A stretch of DNA of 26,199 nucleotides from UBA11540 sp045531755 (GTDB lineage Bacteria; Bacillota; Clostridia; Oscillospirales; Ruminococcaceae): assembly GCA_045531755.1 (NCBI GenBank), contig JAZSEP010000042.1:1-26199 (forward strand), given 5' to 3'. Position 1 is the first letter of the stretch. Each line of letters starts with the position of its first letter. The translations under genes were made by a program, and so were the position numbers. Below, one piece after another: positions 16,297-22,426 of the stretch. The notes under the pieces are model-generated. The model had not been told where the DNA came from. It searched no databases and saw only the letters and a program-made list of their open reading frames with translations.

Positions 16297-16956
16297 TTAA
16301 AGCAGATTCATTCCGTTGATATTAAGCACAAAACGAAGCTTCAGAAACTCCGCAGCGCGCTTGCACAAAAGCATACGGTTCAAAAAAATCTCAAAATAGC
16401 TCATAACCGAAGCAATTTCAGTGTCGATTTCAAGGTCAAGCACGATGGTGCTTTTGTCATCGGAAAAATGCAGGTCGCTTTTCACAACCGCAAAATTCAC
16501 TCTGTCGTGGATGTCGAAGGTTGCAATTTCGGTGTTTCGAACCCTCGACCTGCGAACGTCGCTCTTGTCAGCCAGAATCAGCGCCGCCGCAACCGCGTTT
16601 ATCGGCGAAGCAGTCGATTCGTCGTGATTTCCGATAGCCGAAACGATGGTTGCAATCTCCTCGGGGTCCATCTCAAGCTTGTCGAGAATACGAAATGCCA
16701 TAACCGCACCGCTCTGCGCGTGGTCAACGCGGTTCACAATGTTGCCGATGTCGTGCATATAGCCTGCGATTTTACTAAACTCACAAACGCGCTCGCCGTA
16801 CCCCAACGTCGCAAGGATACTGCTTGCCGTTTCGGCACACTTCGTAACGTGCGCAAAATTGTGCTCGGTAAATCCAAGAGCCTCCAACGCCTCGTCAGCT
16901 TTTTTTATATATGTCCTGATCTGCGGATTATTTTTAATGTCACTAAAAGTCAGCAA
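16297..16956 (-). CDS. HD-domain metal-dependent phosphohydrolase
   Basis: Predicted hydrolase of the HD superfamily (219 residues from the chosen start) with unknown substrate. The metal-site pattern is complete: His36 (FAHV), His68-Asp69 (GYMHDIG), His79 (RVDHAQSG), His111 (IGNHDES) and Asp130 (ILADKSDV). The C-terminal third resembles no domain I recognise. A GTG at 16965 extends the frame by three codons, but the AAGGAG site overlaps that codon; the TTG at 16956 has a spacing of 8 and is preferred. It is the first gene of a unit with folC and the pseudouridine synthase, and has its own promoter. HD proteins act on nucleotides or phosphodiesters; nothing here identifies which. Confidence 0.82.
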   Translation of the reverse strand: MLTFSDIKNNPQIRTYIKKADEALEALGFTEHNFAHVTKCAETASSILATLGYGERVCEFSKIAGYMHDIGNIVNRVDHAQSGAVMAFRILDKLEMDPEEIATIVSAIGNHDESTASPINAVAAALILADKSDVRRSRVRNTEIATFDIHDRVNFAVVKSDLHFSDDKSTIVLDLEIDTEIASVMSYFEIFLNRMLLCKRAAEFLKLRFVLNINGMNLL

Positions 16957-16979
16957 AAATCTCACTCCTTTATAGTATT

Positions 16980-17008
16980 ATGATACCGATTTTACCCAAA
17001 AAAAGCAA
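16980..17008 (-). promoter_or_regulatory. Promoter of the HD-folC-pseudouridine synthase operon
   Basis: On the minus strand TTGCTT (17008-17003), a 17-base spacer and TATCAT (16985-16980) lie about 25 bases upstream of the TTG start of the HD gene. The 13-base stretch CTATTGCTTTTTT around the -35 also occurs at the importer promoter (14079-14067). Confidence 0.65.
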
Positions 17009-17037
17009 TAGAAATTTGATTGTTCACAAAAAGTCCT

Positions 17038-17065
17038 TTTATTTACGGTATAAATGGTGTATAAT
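17038..17065 (+). promoter_or_regulatory. Possible promoter of the zinc-ribbon protein - gpsA unit
   Basis: A perfect TATAAT at 17060-17065 is preceded at 16 bases by the weak -35 candidate TTTATT (17038-17043). It is divergent from the HD-folC promoter and lies about 30 bases upstream of the ATG. Confidence 0.5.
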
Positions 17066-17096
17066 GAAGCTAACAGCAAAGCTTCGGAGGAAAAAT

Positions 17097-18080
17097 ATGA
17101 ACAGATACGACAACGTGGAGTGTCCCGTTTGTGATAAAAAGTTCGTTGATGGTGACGACGTGGTAGTCTGCCCCGTGTGCGGAGCGCCCCACCATAGAAC
17201 CTGCTATCAGACGGAAGGAACCTGCCACTTTGAAGATAAGCACGGTGAGGACTTCCAATGGGAGAACCCGAACGATAAAAAGGAAGAAAAGCTTCAGGGC
17301 GACGACCCCAAGAAGTGCCCCAAATGCTCGGCTACAAACCCAACCGATGGAATATTCTGTCAGGTCTGCGGCTATCCGCTCAGAAACCCCACACCAGAGC
17401 CCGAGCAGAGAAACTATAATACCTACGGCGCACCGCCGATAGATATAACCGCCTTCACAACCCCCTACGGCGGACTCGACCCCGAGGAAGATATAGACGG
17501 CGTAACTGCAAAGGAGCTCGCGCTCTTCGTTGGCGAAAACTCTTTTTACTACGTCCCAAGAATCAAGGAAATGAAAAAAACAGGCAAAAAGATTTCTTGG
17601 AACTGGTCGGCGTTCATCTTCAACTTTATGTACTACTTCAACCGTAAGATGTATCTTATGGGCGCGCTTATGCTCGCACTTTATATAATCACAATGGTTC
17701 CGTCCATCGTTTTCGCCTATCACCTTATGGCGCGAAATATCGACGTCATCGAAATGGGCGGGTATATAGAAGACTTCAGCACTGCAGGACTCGAGATGCT
17801 GATGTACGTTGTGCGGATAGCAAGCTACGTCTATTCAAGTATTGCGGTGGTCAGCGGGCTCTTTGCAAATAGACTGTACACAAACTTCGTGTATAAAAAA
17901 ATCAACGAGGTGCGCAATGAGCTGGGCGCGGTCGATAAAAACTCCGCAGAATACAGTAACGCCCTTGCAAAAGCAGGAAGAACCAACCATAGACTTGCAG
18001 TCGGCTCTATGGCAGGACTCATGGCAGGCTTGACCGTTGTAATGATGATAATAGCAAATATTATAACACAGGGTCTATAA
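17097..18080 (+). CDS. RING-like/zinc-ribbon membrane protein with DUF2628-type C-terminus
   Basis: A 327-residue protein of unknown function with two N-terminal zinc-binding modules and a membrane C-terminus. The first is a prokaryotic RING-finger-like unit: ECPVC (Cys9, Cys12), VCPVCGAPHHRTC (Cys25, Cys28, His32/33, Cys36) and Cys43. The second is a zinc ribbon, KKCPKC (Cys74, Cys77) and FCQVCG (Cys88, Cys91). After a Pro/Asn-rich linker, YYVPRIKEMKKTGKKISWNW leads into membrane segments at about 170-210, 234-258 and 302-326; this part resembles DUF2628 proteins. An in-frame extension runs up to 16980, but GGAGG at 17086-17090 points to this ATG. gpsA follows after 11 bases, so co-transcription is likely. 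Recruitment of a protein partner to the membrane is a guess. Confidence 0.8.
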   Translation: MNRYDNVECPVCDKKFVDGDDVVVCPVCGAPHHRTCYQTEGTCHFEDKHGEDFQWENPNDKKEEKLQGDDPKKCPKCSATNPTDGIFCQVCGYPLRNPTPEPEQRNYNTYGAPPIDITAFTTPYGGLDPEEDIDGVTAKELALFVGENSFYYVPRIKEMKKTGKKISWNWSAFIFNFMYYFNRKMYLMGALMLALYIITMVPSIVFAYHLMARNIDVIEMGGYIEDFSTAGLEMLMYVVRIASYVYSSIAVVSGLFANRLYTNFVYKKINEVRNELGAVDKNSAEYSNALAKAGRTNHRLAVGSMAGLMAGLTVVMMIIANIITQGL

Positions 18081-18091
18081 CAGGAGGCACT

Positions 18092-19105
18092 ATGGCAAAG
18101 ATAACAGTATTGGGATCGGGCGGATTTGGAACCGCTCTTGCCGTGCTCTGCCACAAAAACGGCCACGACACAACCCTTTGGTCGCTCTTTGAGGAAGAGA
18201 TAGCGTCTATTAAAAGGGACAGAGAGAACAAAAAGCTCCTCCCGAATATAAAGCTTGATAAACAAATCACCCTCACGACCGATATCTCCTGTGTGGCGGA
18301 TGCCGACGCGGTGATATTCGCCGTACCGTCCTTCGCAGTAAGAAGCACGGCAAGGCTCGCAAATAGAAAGATAAATAAAAACGCAGTGGTGATAAACGTT
18401 GCAAAGGGCTTCGAGCCCGAAACCCTGAACAGACTTTCCGAGGTGCTGTCGCAGGAGCTTTCCGAGAATAAAATAGTTGCACTTTCGGGTCCCTCACACG
18501 CCGAGGAAATTGCGCTCGAAATGCCAACAACGGTTGTCGCCGCATGTGAAGATAAAGACTCCGCAGAATACGTGCAGACCCTCTTGATGAATAACCGCCT
18601 GAGAATCTACTGTAACGACGACGTCGTCGGTGTCGAGCTCGGCGGAGCGCTGAAGAACATTATCGCCCTCGCCGCAGGTGTCGTCGATGGACTGAAGTAC
18701 GGCGATAATACCAAAGCCGCACTTATGACGCGCGGAATGGCAGAGATTTCAAGACTCGGAATTGCAATGGGCGCGAGAATGAGCACCTTTTCGGGACTCA
18801 CGGGAATAGGTGATTTGATAGTCACCTGCACCAGTATGCACTCGAGAAATCGCAGAGCGGGCATACTCATCGGACAAGGCGTTCCCGCAAAACAAGCCGT
18901 CGAACAGATAGGAATGACCGTCGAGGGCTATATCTCAGCAAAAAGCGCCTACGAGCTCGCAAAACGCTATGAGGTCGAGATGCCGATAATCGAAGAGATT
19001 TATAAGGTGCTCTACCAAAACGCCGACGTAAATCAAACCGTCACAAACCTCATGACCCGCCCCAACATCAACGAATTCGAAGAAGTCTGGAATATTAATA
19101 AATAA
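18092..19105 (+). CDS. gpsA: NAD(P)-dependent glycerol-3-phosphate dehydrogenase
   Basis: Reduces dihydroxyacetone phosphate to sn-glycerol 3-phosphate, the backbone of membrane phospholipids. The 337-residue protein has the Rossmann start ITVLGSGGFGTALA (Gly8, Gly10, Gly13), the segment NVAKGFEPETL, ALSGPSHAEEIA, and the catalytic lysine in GGALKNIIALAAG (Lys188). Near the C-terminus are GLTGIGDLIVTCTS and SRNRRAG. The ATG follows AGGAGG. It is the second gene after the zinc-ribbon membrane protein and ends at a terminator shared with spo0A. Confidence 0.96.
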   Translation: MAKITVLGSGGFGTALAVLCHKNGHDTTLWSLFEEEIASIKRDRENKKLLPNIKLDKQITLTTDISCVADADAVIFAVPSFAVRSTARLANRKINKNAVVINVAKGFEPETLNRLSEVLSQELSENKIVALSGPSHAEEIALEMPTTVVAACEDKDSAEYVQTLLMNNRLRIYCNDDVVGVELGGALKNIIALAAGVVDGLKYGDNTKAALMTRGMAEISRLGIAMGARMSTFSGLTGIGDLIVTCTSMHSRNRRAGILIGQGVPAKQAVEQIGMTVEGYISAKSAYELAKRYEVEMPIIEEIYKVLYQNADVNQTVTNLMTRPNINEFEEVWNINK

Positions 19106-19107
19106 TA

Positions 19108-19135
19108 AAATCGCCCGATTTTCATCGGGCGATTT
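19108..19135 (+). terminator. Bidirectional intrinsic terminator (gpsA / spo0A)
   Basis: An 11-bp perfect stem (19108-19118 with 19125-19135) with a 6-base loop has A-rich and T-rich flanks. It lies 2 bases after the gpsA stop and 5 bases from the spo0A stop, so it can stop both convergent transcripts. Confidence 0.85.
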
Positions 19136-19140
19136 CTAAT

Positions 19141-19914
19141 TTAAACCGCTTTTTTCAGCTTTAATCTCATTCTGTCGGTTATCATTGCGATGAATTCCGA
19201 GTTTGTGGGCTTTCCGCGGAGATTGTGAATGGTATAACCGAAATAGGAGTTGAGCACGTCAACGTCGCCTCTGTCCCAAGCAACCTCGATAGAATGTCGG
19301 ATAGCCCTTTCTACCCTTGAAGGAGTGGTGCTGAACTTCTTTGCAACGTTGGGATAGAGCTGTTTTGTAATCGCGTGGAGATATTCCGAGTTGTCGATAG
19401 ACATCAAAATCGCTTCTCTGAGATAGTGATATCCCTTTATGTGTGCAGGGATACCGATTTGGTGTATTATCTCGGTGACGATTCCCTCGATATCCATAAC
19501 GCCTGCAATCGACTCGGCAGAGTCACCGACCTGTGCGCCCAAAAAGTCGATAAGCCTTTCGCACAGCAGAATAGGGTCCAACGGCTTGAGGAAGAAATAG
19601 AAAGCGCCCGCGGCTTTCAGTTCTTGTTGCAACACGTTGCTGTCAAAGCCAGAAGTGATGATGAACATCGGTTTTTTGGTTATAGACGACGAATTTATGG
19701 TCTGCATAACTCCTATAGCGTCCGAGCCCGAGAGCACAAGATCCATAACCACGAATTTTGGATTGTTTGTATAGATTGAACTGATGATTTTTGCGGGGTC
19801 CTTTTCGCAGGACGTAATCGAAAGGGGAGAGTTTTGCAGAATCGCTTCGCAGTTTGTAATAAAGGCGCTGTCGTCCTCAACCAATAATACCTTTTCTTTC
19901 ATAGCCGTTGACAT
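19141..19914 (-). CDS. spo0A: Sporulation master response regulator Spo0A
   Basis: Phosphorylation-activated transcription factor that commits cells to sporulation by binding TGTCGAA boxes. The 257-residue protein has an N-terminal receiver with acidic residues in VLLVEDDSAF (Asp14, Asp15), phospho-acceptor Asp58, Ser88 and Lys110-Pro111. The effector domain carries the near-invariant blocks PAHIKGYHYLREAI, TTPSRVERAIRHSIEVAW and KPTNSEFIAMITDR. The receiver loop after Asp58 reads LVLSGSDAIGV instead of the usual xxMPxxDGIGV, which is unusual. The ATG follows AGGAGG with 7 bases between. Upstream lie a good promoter and two 0A-box-like sites. spoIVB is its usual direct neighbour; here two genes intervene. 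Confidence 0.95.
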   Translation of the reverse strand: MSTAMKEKVLLVEDDSAFITNCEAILQNSPLSITSCEKDPAKIISSIYTNNPKFVVMDLVLSGSDAIGVMQTINSSSITKKPMFIITSGFDSNVLQQELKAAGAFYFFLKPLDPILLCERLIDFLGAQVGDSAESIAGVMDIEGIVTEIIHQIGIPAHIKGYHYLREAILMSIDNSEYLHAITKQLYPNVAKKFSTTPSRVERAIRHSIEVAWDRGDVDVLNSYFGYTIHNLRGKPTNSEFIAMITDRMRLKLKKAV

Positions 19915-19941
19915 TGTGTTTCCTCCTGAATTGTGTGTTTG

Positions 19942-19959
19942 GTGTTAAAATATTAACAC
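19942..19959. repeat. Palindrome over the spo0A -10 region
   Basis: GTGTTAA and TTAACAC face each other across AATA, forming a perfect 7-bp inverted repeat that covers the -10 hexamer of the predicted spo0A promoter. It is a candidate operator; the binding protein is unknown. Confidence 0.5.
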
Positions 19960-19978
19960 ATCAAAAGTCGCATTACAA
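19950..19978 (-). promoter_or_regulatory. Predicted spo0A promoter
   Basis: On the minus strand TTGTAA (19978-19973), a 17-base spacer and TAATAT (19955-19950) lie about 36 bases upstream of the spo0A ATG. It has sigma-A-like spacing and hexamers. Confidence 0.65.
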
Positions 19979-20010
19979 GAGGATTTTGCCCGATTGTTTC
20001 CCAAGCTTTT

Positions 20011-20020
20011 TTGTCGAAAA
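20011..20020 (+). promoter_or_regulatory. Spo0A-binding box (0A box)
   Basis: TTGTCGAAAA contains a perfect match to the Spo0A consensus TGTCGAA (20012-20018). It lies about 33 bases upstream of the predicted spo0A -35, so it probably mediates autoregulation. Confidence 0.65.
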
Positions 20021-20097
20021 ACCGAGCTTTTTAAATAATAAAAGTACGTCGTGTAGTAATGTGAAACCATTTATGGTAAATAGGTAAAAAGCAGATT

Positions 20098-20107
20098 ATC
20101 GACAAAA
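20098..20107 (-). promoter_or_regulatory. Second 0A-box-like site
   Basis: The minus strand reads TTTTGTCGAT, matching the 0A consensus TGTCGAA at six of seven positions. It lies in the spo0A upstream region, about 80 bases from the perfect box and in the opposite orientation. Confidence 0.45.
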
Positions 20108-20191
20108 CACAATTTCTTGCAAAATCACGAATGGGGTCGAGATATAAAAATCCAACTCAAAAAACAACCGCAGATGTCAAAACGGGATAAA

Positions 20192-20219
20192 AAACCGCAC
20201 CTTTGAACAGATGCGGCTT
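20192..20219 (-). terminator. Terminator of the XRE-membrane protein cassette
   Basis: On the minus strand an 8-bp stem with one G-U pair (20219-20212 with 20199-20192) closes a 12-base loop and runs into six T residues. It begins 5 bases after the membrane-protein stop, separating that cassette from spo0A. Confidence 0.75.
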
Positions 20220-20223
20220 TGTT

Positions 20224-20622
20224 TTAATATTTTTTGCGAAGTATGAAAAACGATACCCAATAAAGAACGAGCATCAGCCATAACGCAACACTTGACGCAG
20301 TTGATAAAAGCTCCTGTCCCGCGACCCTGAAAGCAATGATGGCAACAGCGGAAATTAGGATAAAAAGGTATCCCGCCCAAGCCCATGCTTTGTTTCGAAT
20401 AAAACGGTTTCGCTCGTCAGAAATTTCGGTTTCAACCTTTTCCCGATAATCTTCGTTTTTGTTGAATCTGTAGAGCCTTATCAAACGCAAAACGCTGACA
20501 AACAAAAGCCCCGAGCCCATACCGCTCCAGAATTCGTCAACGACGCCGGCAATTCCAAGCCCCAACAGCACAAGGCCTATAACAAGATATAAAACGTATA
20601 TTATAAGATTTCTGGTTCTCAT
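20224..20622 (-). CDS. Four-helix membrane protein partnered with XRE regulator
   Basis: A 132-residue protein with four predicted membrane helices (about 7-28, 33-50, 80-99, 107-127). A charged cytoplasmic loop holds the segment SDERNRFIRNKA. Short membrane proteins with a DERxxxIxxKA loop are often encoded beside small XRE regulators in Firmicutes (DUF2178/DUF3796-like families); the biochemical role is not known to me. Its ATG follows GAGGAGGGAG, located in the end of the XRE gene 3 bases upstream, so the two are translated from one mRNA. A terminator follows. Sensing membrane or envelope state and passing it to the regulator is a guess. Confidence 0.75.
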   Translation of the reverse strand: MRTRNLIIYVLYLVIGLVLLGLGIAGVVDEFWSGMGSGLLFVSVLRLIRLYRFNKNEDYREKVETEISDERNRFIRNKAWAWAGYLFILISAVAIIAFRVAGQELLSTASSVALWLMLVLYWVSFFILRKKY

Positions 20623-20625
20623 AAA

Positions 20626-20826
20626 TCAAACTCCCTCCTCAAAGATAAAAACCTCTTCAATTGCCATGTCAAAATATTTTGCAATTTTATAGGCAAGTAA
20701 AATCGACGGATTGTAGCGCCCGTTTTCAAGTGAACTAATCGTCTGCCGCGACACTCCCATCGCCTTCGCGAAATCCTCTTGAACTACGCCGCGAGCCTTT
20801 CTGATTTCTTCTATTCTGTTCTTCAA
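20626..20826 (-). CDS. Small XRE-family transcriptional regulator
   Basis: A 66-residue DNA-binding protein made almost entirely of a Cro/C1-type helix-turn-helix: EEIRKARGVVQEDFAKAMGV then SRQTISSLENGRYNPS, followed by the YKIAKYFDMAIEEVF helix typical of the YozG/Xre-like short regulators. The open frame extends nine codons upstream to a TTG at 20853, but the ribosome site AGGAG sits 7 bases before the TTG at 20826, giving the standard start MKNRIEEIRK. The gene has a consensus promoter and a perfect palindrome in the leader, so it probably represses itself and its membrane partner. Confidence 0.9.
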   Translation of the reverse strand: MKNRIEEIRKARGVVQEDFAKAMGVSRQTISSLENGRYNPSILLAYKIAKYFDMAIEEVFIFEEGV

Positions 20827-20843
20827 AATATCACTCCTAACTA

Positions 20844-20861
20844 TGTAAAGCAAACTTTACA
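20844..20861. promoter_or_regulatory. Candidate operator of the XRE cassette
   Basis: TGTAAAG and CTTTACA form a perfect 7-bp inverted repeat around CAAA, located just downstream of the -10 where it would block transcription. A further half site AACTTTAC recurs at 20899-20906, just upstream of the -35. Confidence 0.6.
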
Positions 20862-20866
20862 ATATG

Positions 20867-20895
20867 ATAATACCACATCAAAACCGAAATGTCAA
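20867..20895 (-). promoter_or_regulatory. Consensus promoter of the XRE cassette
   Basis: On the minus strand TTGACA (20895-20890), a 17-base spacer and TATTAT (20872-20867), with a TG one base before the -10. This is close to an ideal sigma-A extended promoter, consistent with a strong but repressed unit. Confidence 0.88.
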
Positions 20896-20913
20896 GCGAA
20901 CTTTACGTATTTT

Positions 20914-20945
20914 TCAAAAAAGGAAGCAGGGGATTTCCCCCTGCT
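20914..20945 (-). terminator. spoIVB terminator overlapping its stop codon
   Basis: An 8-bp G+C-rich stem (20945-20938 with 20932-20925) with a 5-base loop is followed on the minus strand by a T-rich run. The stem includes part of the spoIVB stop codon. It separates spoIVB from the XRE cassette promoter. Confidence 0.8.
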
Positions 20946-22164
20946 AAAAGTTTTTTCCTGCCGTTTCAAACATATTCTCTGCAAAAATTCCGTACCCTTT
21001 CGTCGGGTCGTTGATGAAAACGTGCGTCACTGCACCGACAAGCTGTCCGTCCTGAATTATCGGGCTGCCGCTCATACCCTGAACGATACCGCCCGTTCTT
21101 TTAATAAGGTTTTCGTCGGTCACACGGATGATCATATTTTTCGTGGGGTTGTTAGCTGCAAGTGAAATCTTTTCGATGGAGATTTCAAAGCGTTCCACCA
21201 CGTTTTTGTCAAGTGTGGTCAGAATATACGCCTTGCCCTCCTTTATCTCCTGCTTAAGCGCGAGCTTCATCGGAGATGAGGACACAGGGCTTTTTTCGGA
21301 TACCGCAAAAACTCCTGCGCTGGTGTTTGCATACAGCTTTCCAAAAGGAACCCTCGTTGCAAATGCTCCCACAAGCTCGCCGGGAGTTCCGCTTTTGCCC
21401 TTGGTAATACCGAGGATGCTCACGTTAACAAGCTCACCCGACGATAACGGCAGAAGCTCGCCCGTGTCTACGTCGCAGATTGCGTGCCCCAATCCTGCAA
21501 AAACCTTTGTTGACGGGTCGTAGAAGGTTGCCGTTCCAATGCCTGCCGAGCTGTCGCGAACCCAGATACCTGCCTTGTAGACAGAATCGGAGTCAGCTTT
21601 GACGGGAGTTACGGTAACGTTGAGCTTTTGCTCGTTTCGCTGTACCAGAAGTAAGATAGGCTTTCCGTTCGAGGCGGAAATTATCGAGGAAACGTGCTCG
21701 TTGGATTTGACCTCTTCGCCGTTTGCTTCAAGAATAATGTCGCCAACCCTCAACCCGCCTTCGACCGCAGGGCGCATTGACCTTCCGCCGCTTTCAACGT
21801 CGGTAAGCGACACCACCATAACCCCCTTGGTGAACATCTTTATTCCAAACGGGGTACCGCAGGGAATAAGGGTAGGCCTGTCAACGACGTTCACCGAAAC
21901 CTCTTTAATCGGCATAACGCCAAAAAGCTTGAGTGATACGTTATAGGAAAGCTCCGAGCTGCGACTTTCGCCTGCCGCTATGTCGTCGCCGTAGAGCCGT
22001 ACACTCGTTATGATGTCGTTCTGAAGAGAAAACTCCTGCCCGCGTGTCACAAGAAAGCTTTCGGGCAGAGAAAGGTTGTAGCCGAAAACGGCAGTAAAGC
22101 AAACCGCCGAAACAACTAAAGCCACAGCTGTCAATTTTTTGAAAAAAACAGATACTCTATTCAT
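20944..22164 (-). CDS. spoIVB: SpoIVB serine peptidase (stage IV sporulation)
   Basis: PDZ-containing S55 serine peptidase that, in Bacillus, is secreted from the forespore and triggers processing of pro-sigma-K in the mother cell. The 406-residue protein has an N-terminal membrane anchor (about 9-29), a PDZ domain (about 112-188, MRPAVEGGLRVGDIILEANG), and the S55 domain with AGLGHAICDVDTGE (His227), GIVQGMSGSPIIQDG (Ser365) and AVTHVFINDPTKGYGIFAEN. The frame extends 23 codons upstream, but AAGGAG precedes the ATG at 22164 and gives a clean signal-anchor start. The neighbourhood with spo0A agrees with the usual spoIVB-spo0A order. I could not identify a sigma-F or sigma-G promoter with confidence. 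Confidence 0.95.
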   Translation of the reverse strand: MNRVSVFFKKLTAVALVVSAVCFTAVFGYNLSLPESFLVTRGQEFSLQNDIITSVRLYGDDIAAGESRSSELSYNVSLKLFGVMPIKEVSVNVVDRPTLIPCGTPFGIKMFTKGVMVVSLTDVESGGRSMRPAVEGGLRVGDIILEANGEEVKSNEHVSSIISASNGKPILLLVQRNEQKLNVTVTPVKADSDSVYKAGIWVRDSSAGIGTATFYDPSTKVFAGLGHAICDVDTGELLPLSSGELVNVSILGITKGKSGTPGELVGAFATRVPFGKLYANTSAGVFAVSEKSPVSSSPMKLALKQEIKEGKAYILTTLDKNVVERFEISIEKISLAANNPTKNMIIRVTDENLIKRTGGIVQGMSGSPIIQDGQLVGAVTHVFINDPTKGYGIFAENMFETAGKNF

Positions 22165-22352
22165 AAAAAGCTCCTTGTAAAAAAGTTGTGTCTGTATTAT
22201 TTTGCGAATCGATACAACAAATATTAAAGGCAAAACTACCGCACCAAATTACAAGCAAGTTCCTTGAATTGAACGACAAAACCTTAATATGTACAACCCT
22301 TTTTCCAAAACAGAAAAACAACGCAAAAAGCGGAAAACAACAGGAGTGTCTA

Positions 22353-22381
22353 TTGACAATATCTGTAAAAAACCGTATAAT
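22353..22381 (+). promoter_or_regulatory. Perfect-consensus promoter of the marR-ABC exporter operon
   Basis: TTGACA (22353-22358), a 17-base spacer and TATAAT (22376-22381) match the sigma-A consensus at every position. The operator lies directly downstream. Confidence 0.93.
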
Positions 22382-22386
22382 ATTCG

Positions 22387-22402
22387 TTAGTTTGCTAACT
22401 AA
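22387..22402. promoter_or_regulatory. Candidate MarR operator
   Basis: TTAGTT and AACTAA form a perfect 6-bp inverted repeat around TGCT. It begins six bases after the -10, at the expected transcription start, so a bound MarR dimer would block transcription. Confidence 0.75.
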
Positions 22403-22426
22403 TTTTTTAAAAAAGGGAGCGAAGAC

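Larger units (their letters stand above)
19915..20223. other. Regulatory intergenic region upstream of spo0A
   Basis: This 309-base A/T-rich gap holds no gene that I can support. It contains the spo0A ribosome site, a promoter (19978-19950), a palindrome over the -10, two 0A-box-like sites and the terminator of the upstream XRE cassette. I found no convincing sigma-H -10 (GAAT) on the minus strand. Confidence 0.75.
22165..22426. other. Divergent intergenic region between spoIVB and marR
   Basis: This A/T-rich region holds no supportable gene. Its right part contains the marR promoter and operator; its left part should contain the spoIVB promoter, but I see no good sigma-A or sigma-G match there. 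Confidence 0.6.

Noticed and set aside
16252..16983. 243-codon plus-strand frame over the HD gene
   Set aside because: The HD protein on the minus strand has a full metal motif and promoter; this frame has neither.
16980..17096. N-terminal extension of the zinc-ribbon protein
   Set aside because: The extra 39 residues overlap the promoter -10 and the ribosome site for the ATG at 17097, so they are probably not translated.
22271..22282. Possible 0A box upstream of spoIVB (minus strand TTTTGTCGTT)
   Set aside because: It matches only the first five bases of TGTCGAA, and spoIVB is expected to be under forespore sigma factors rather than direct Spo0A control.
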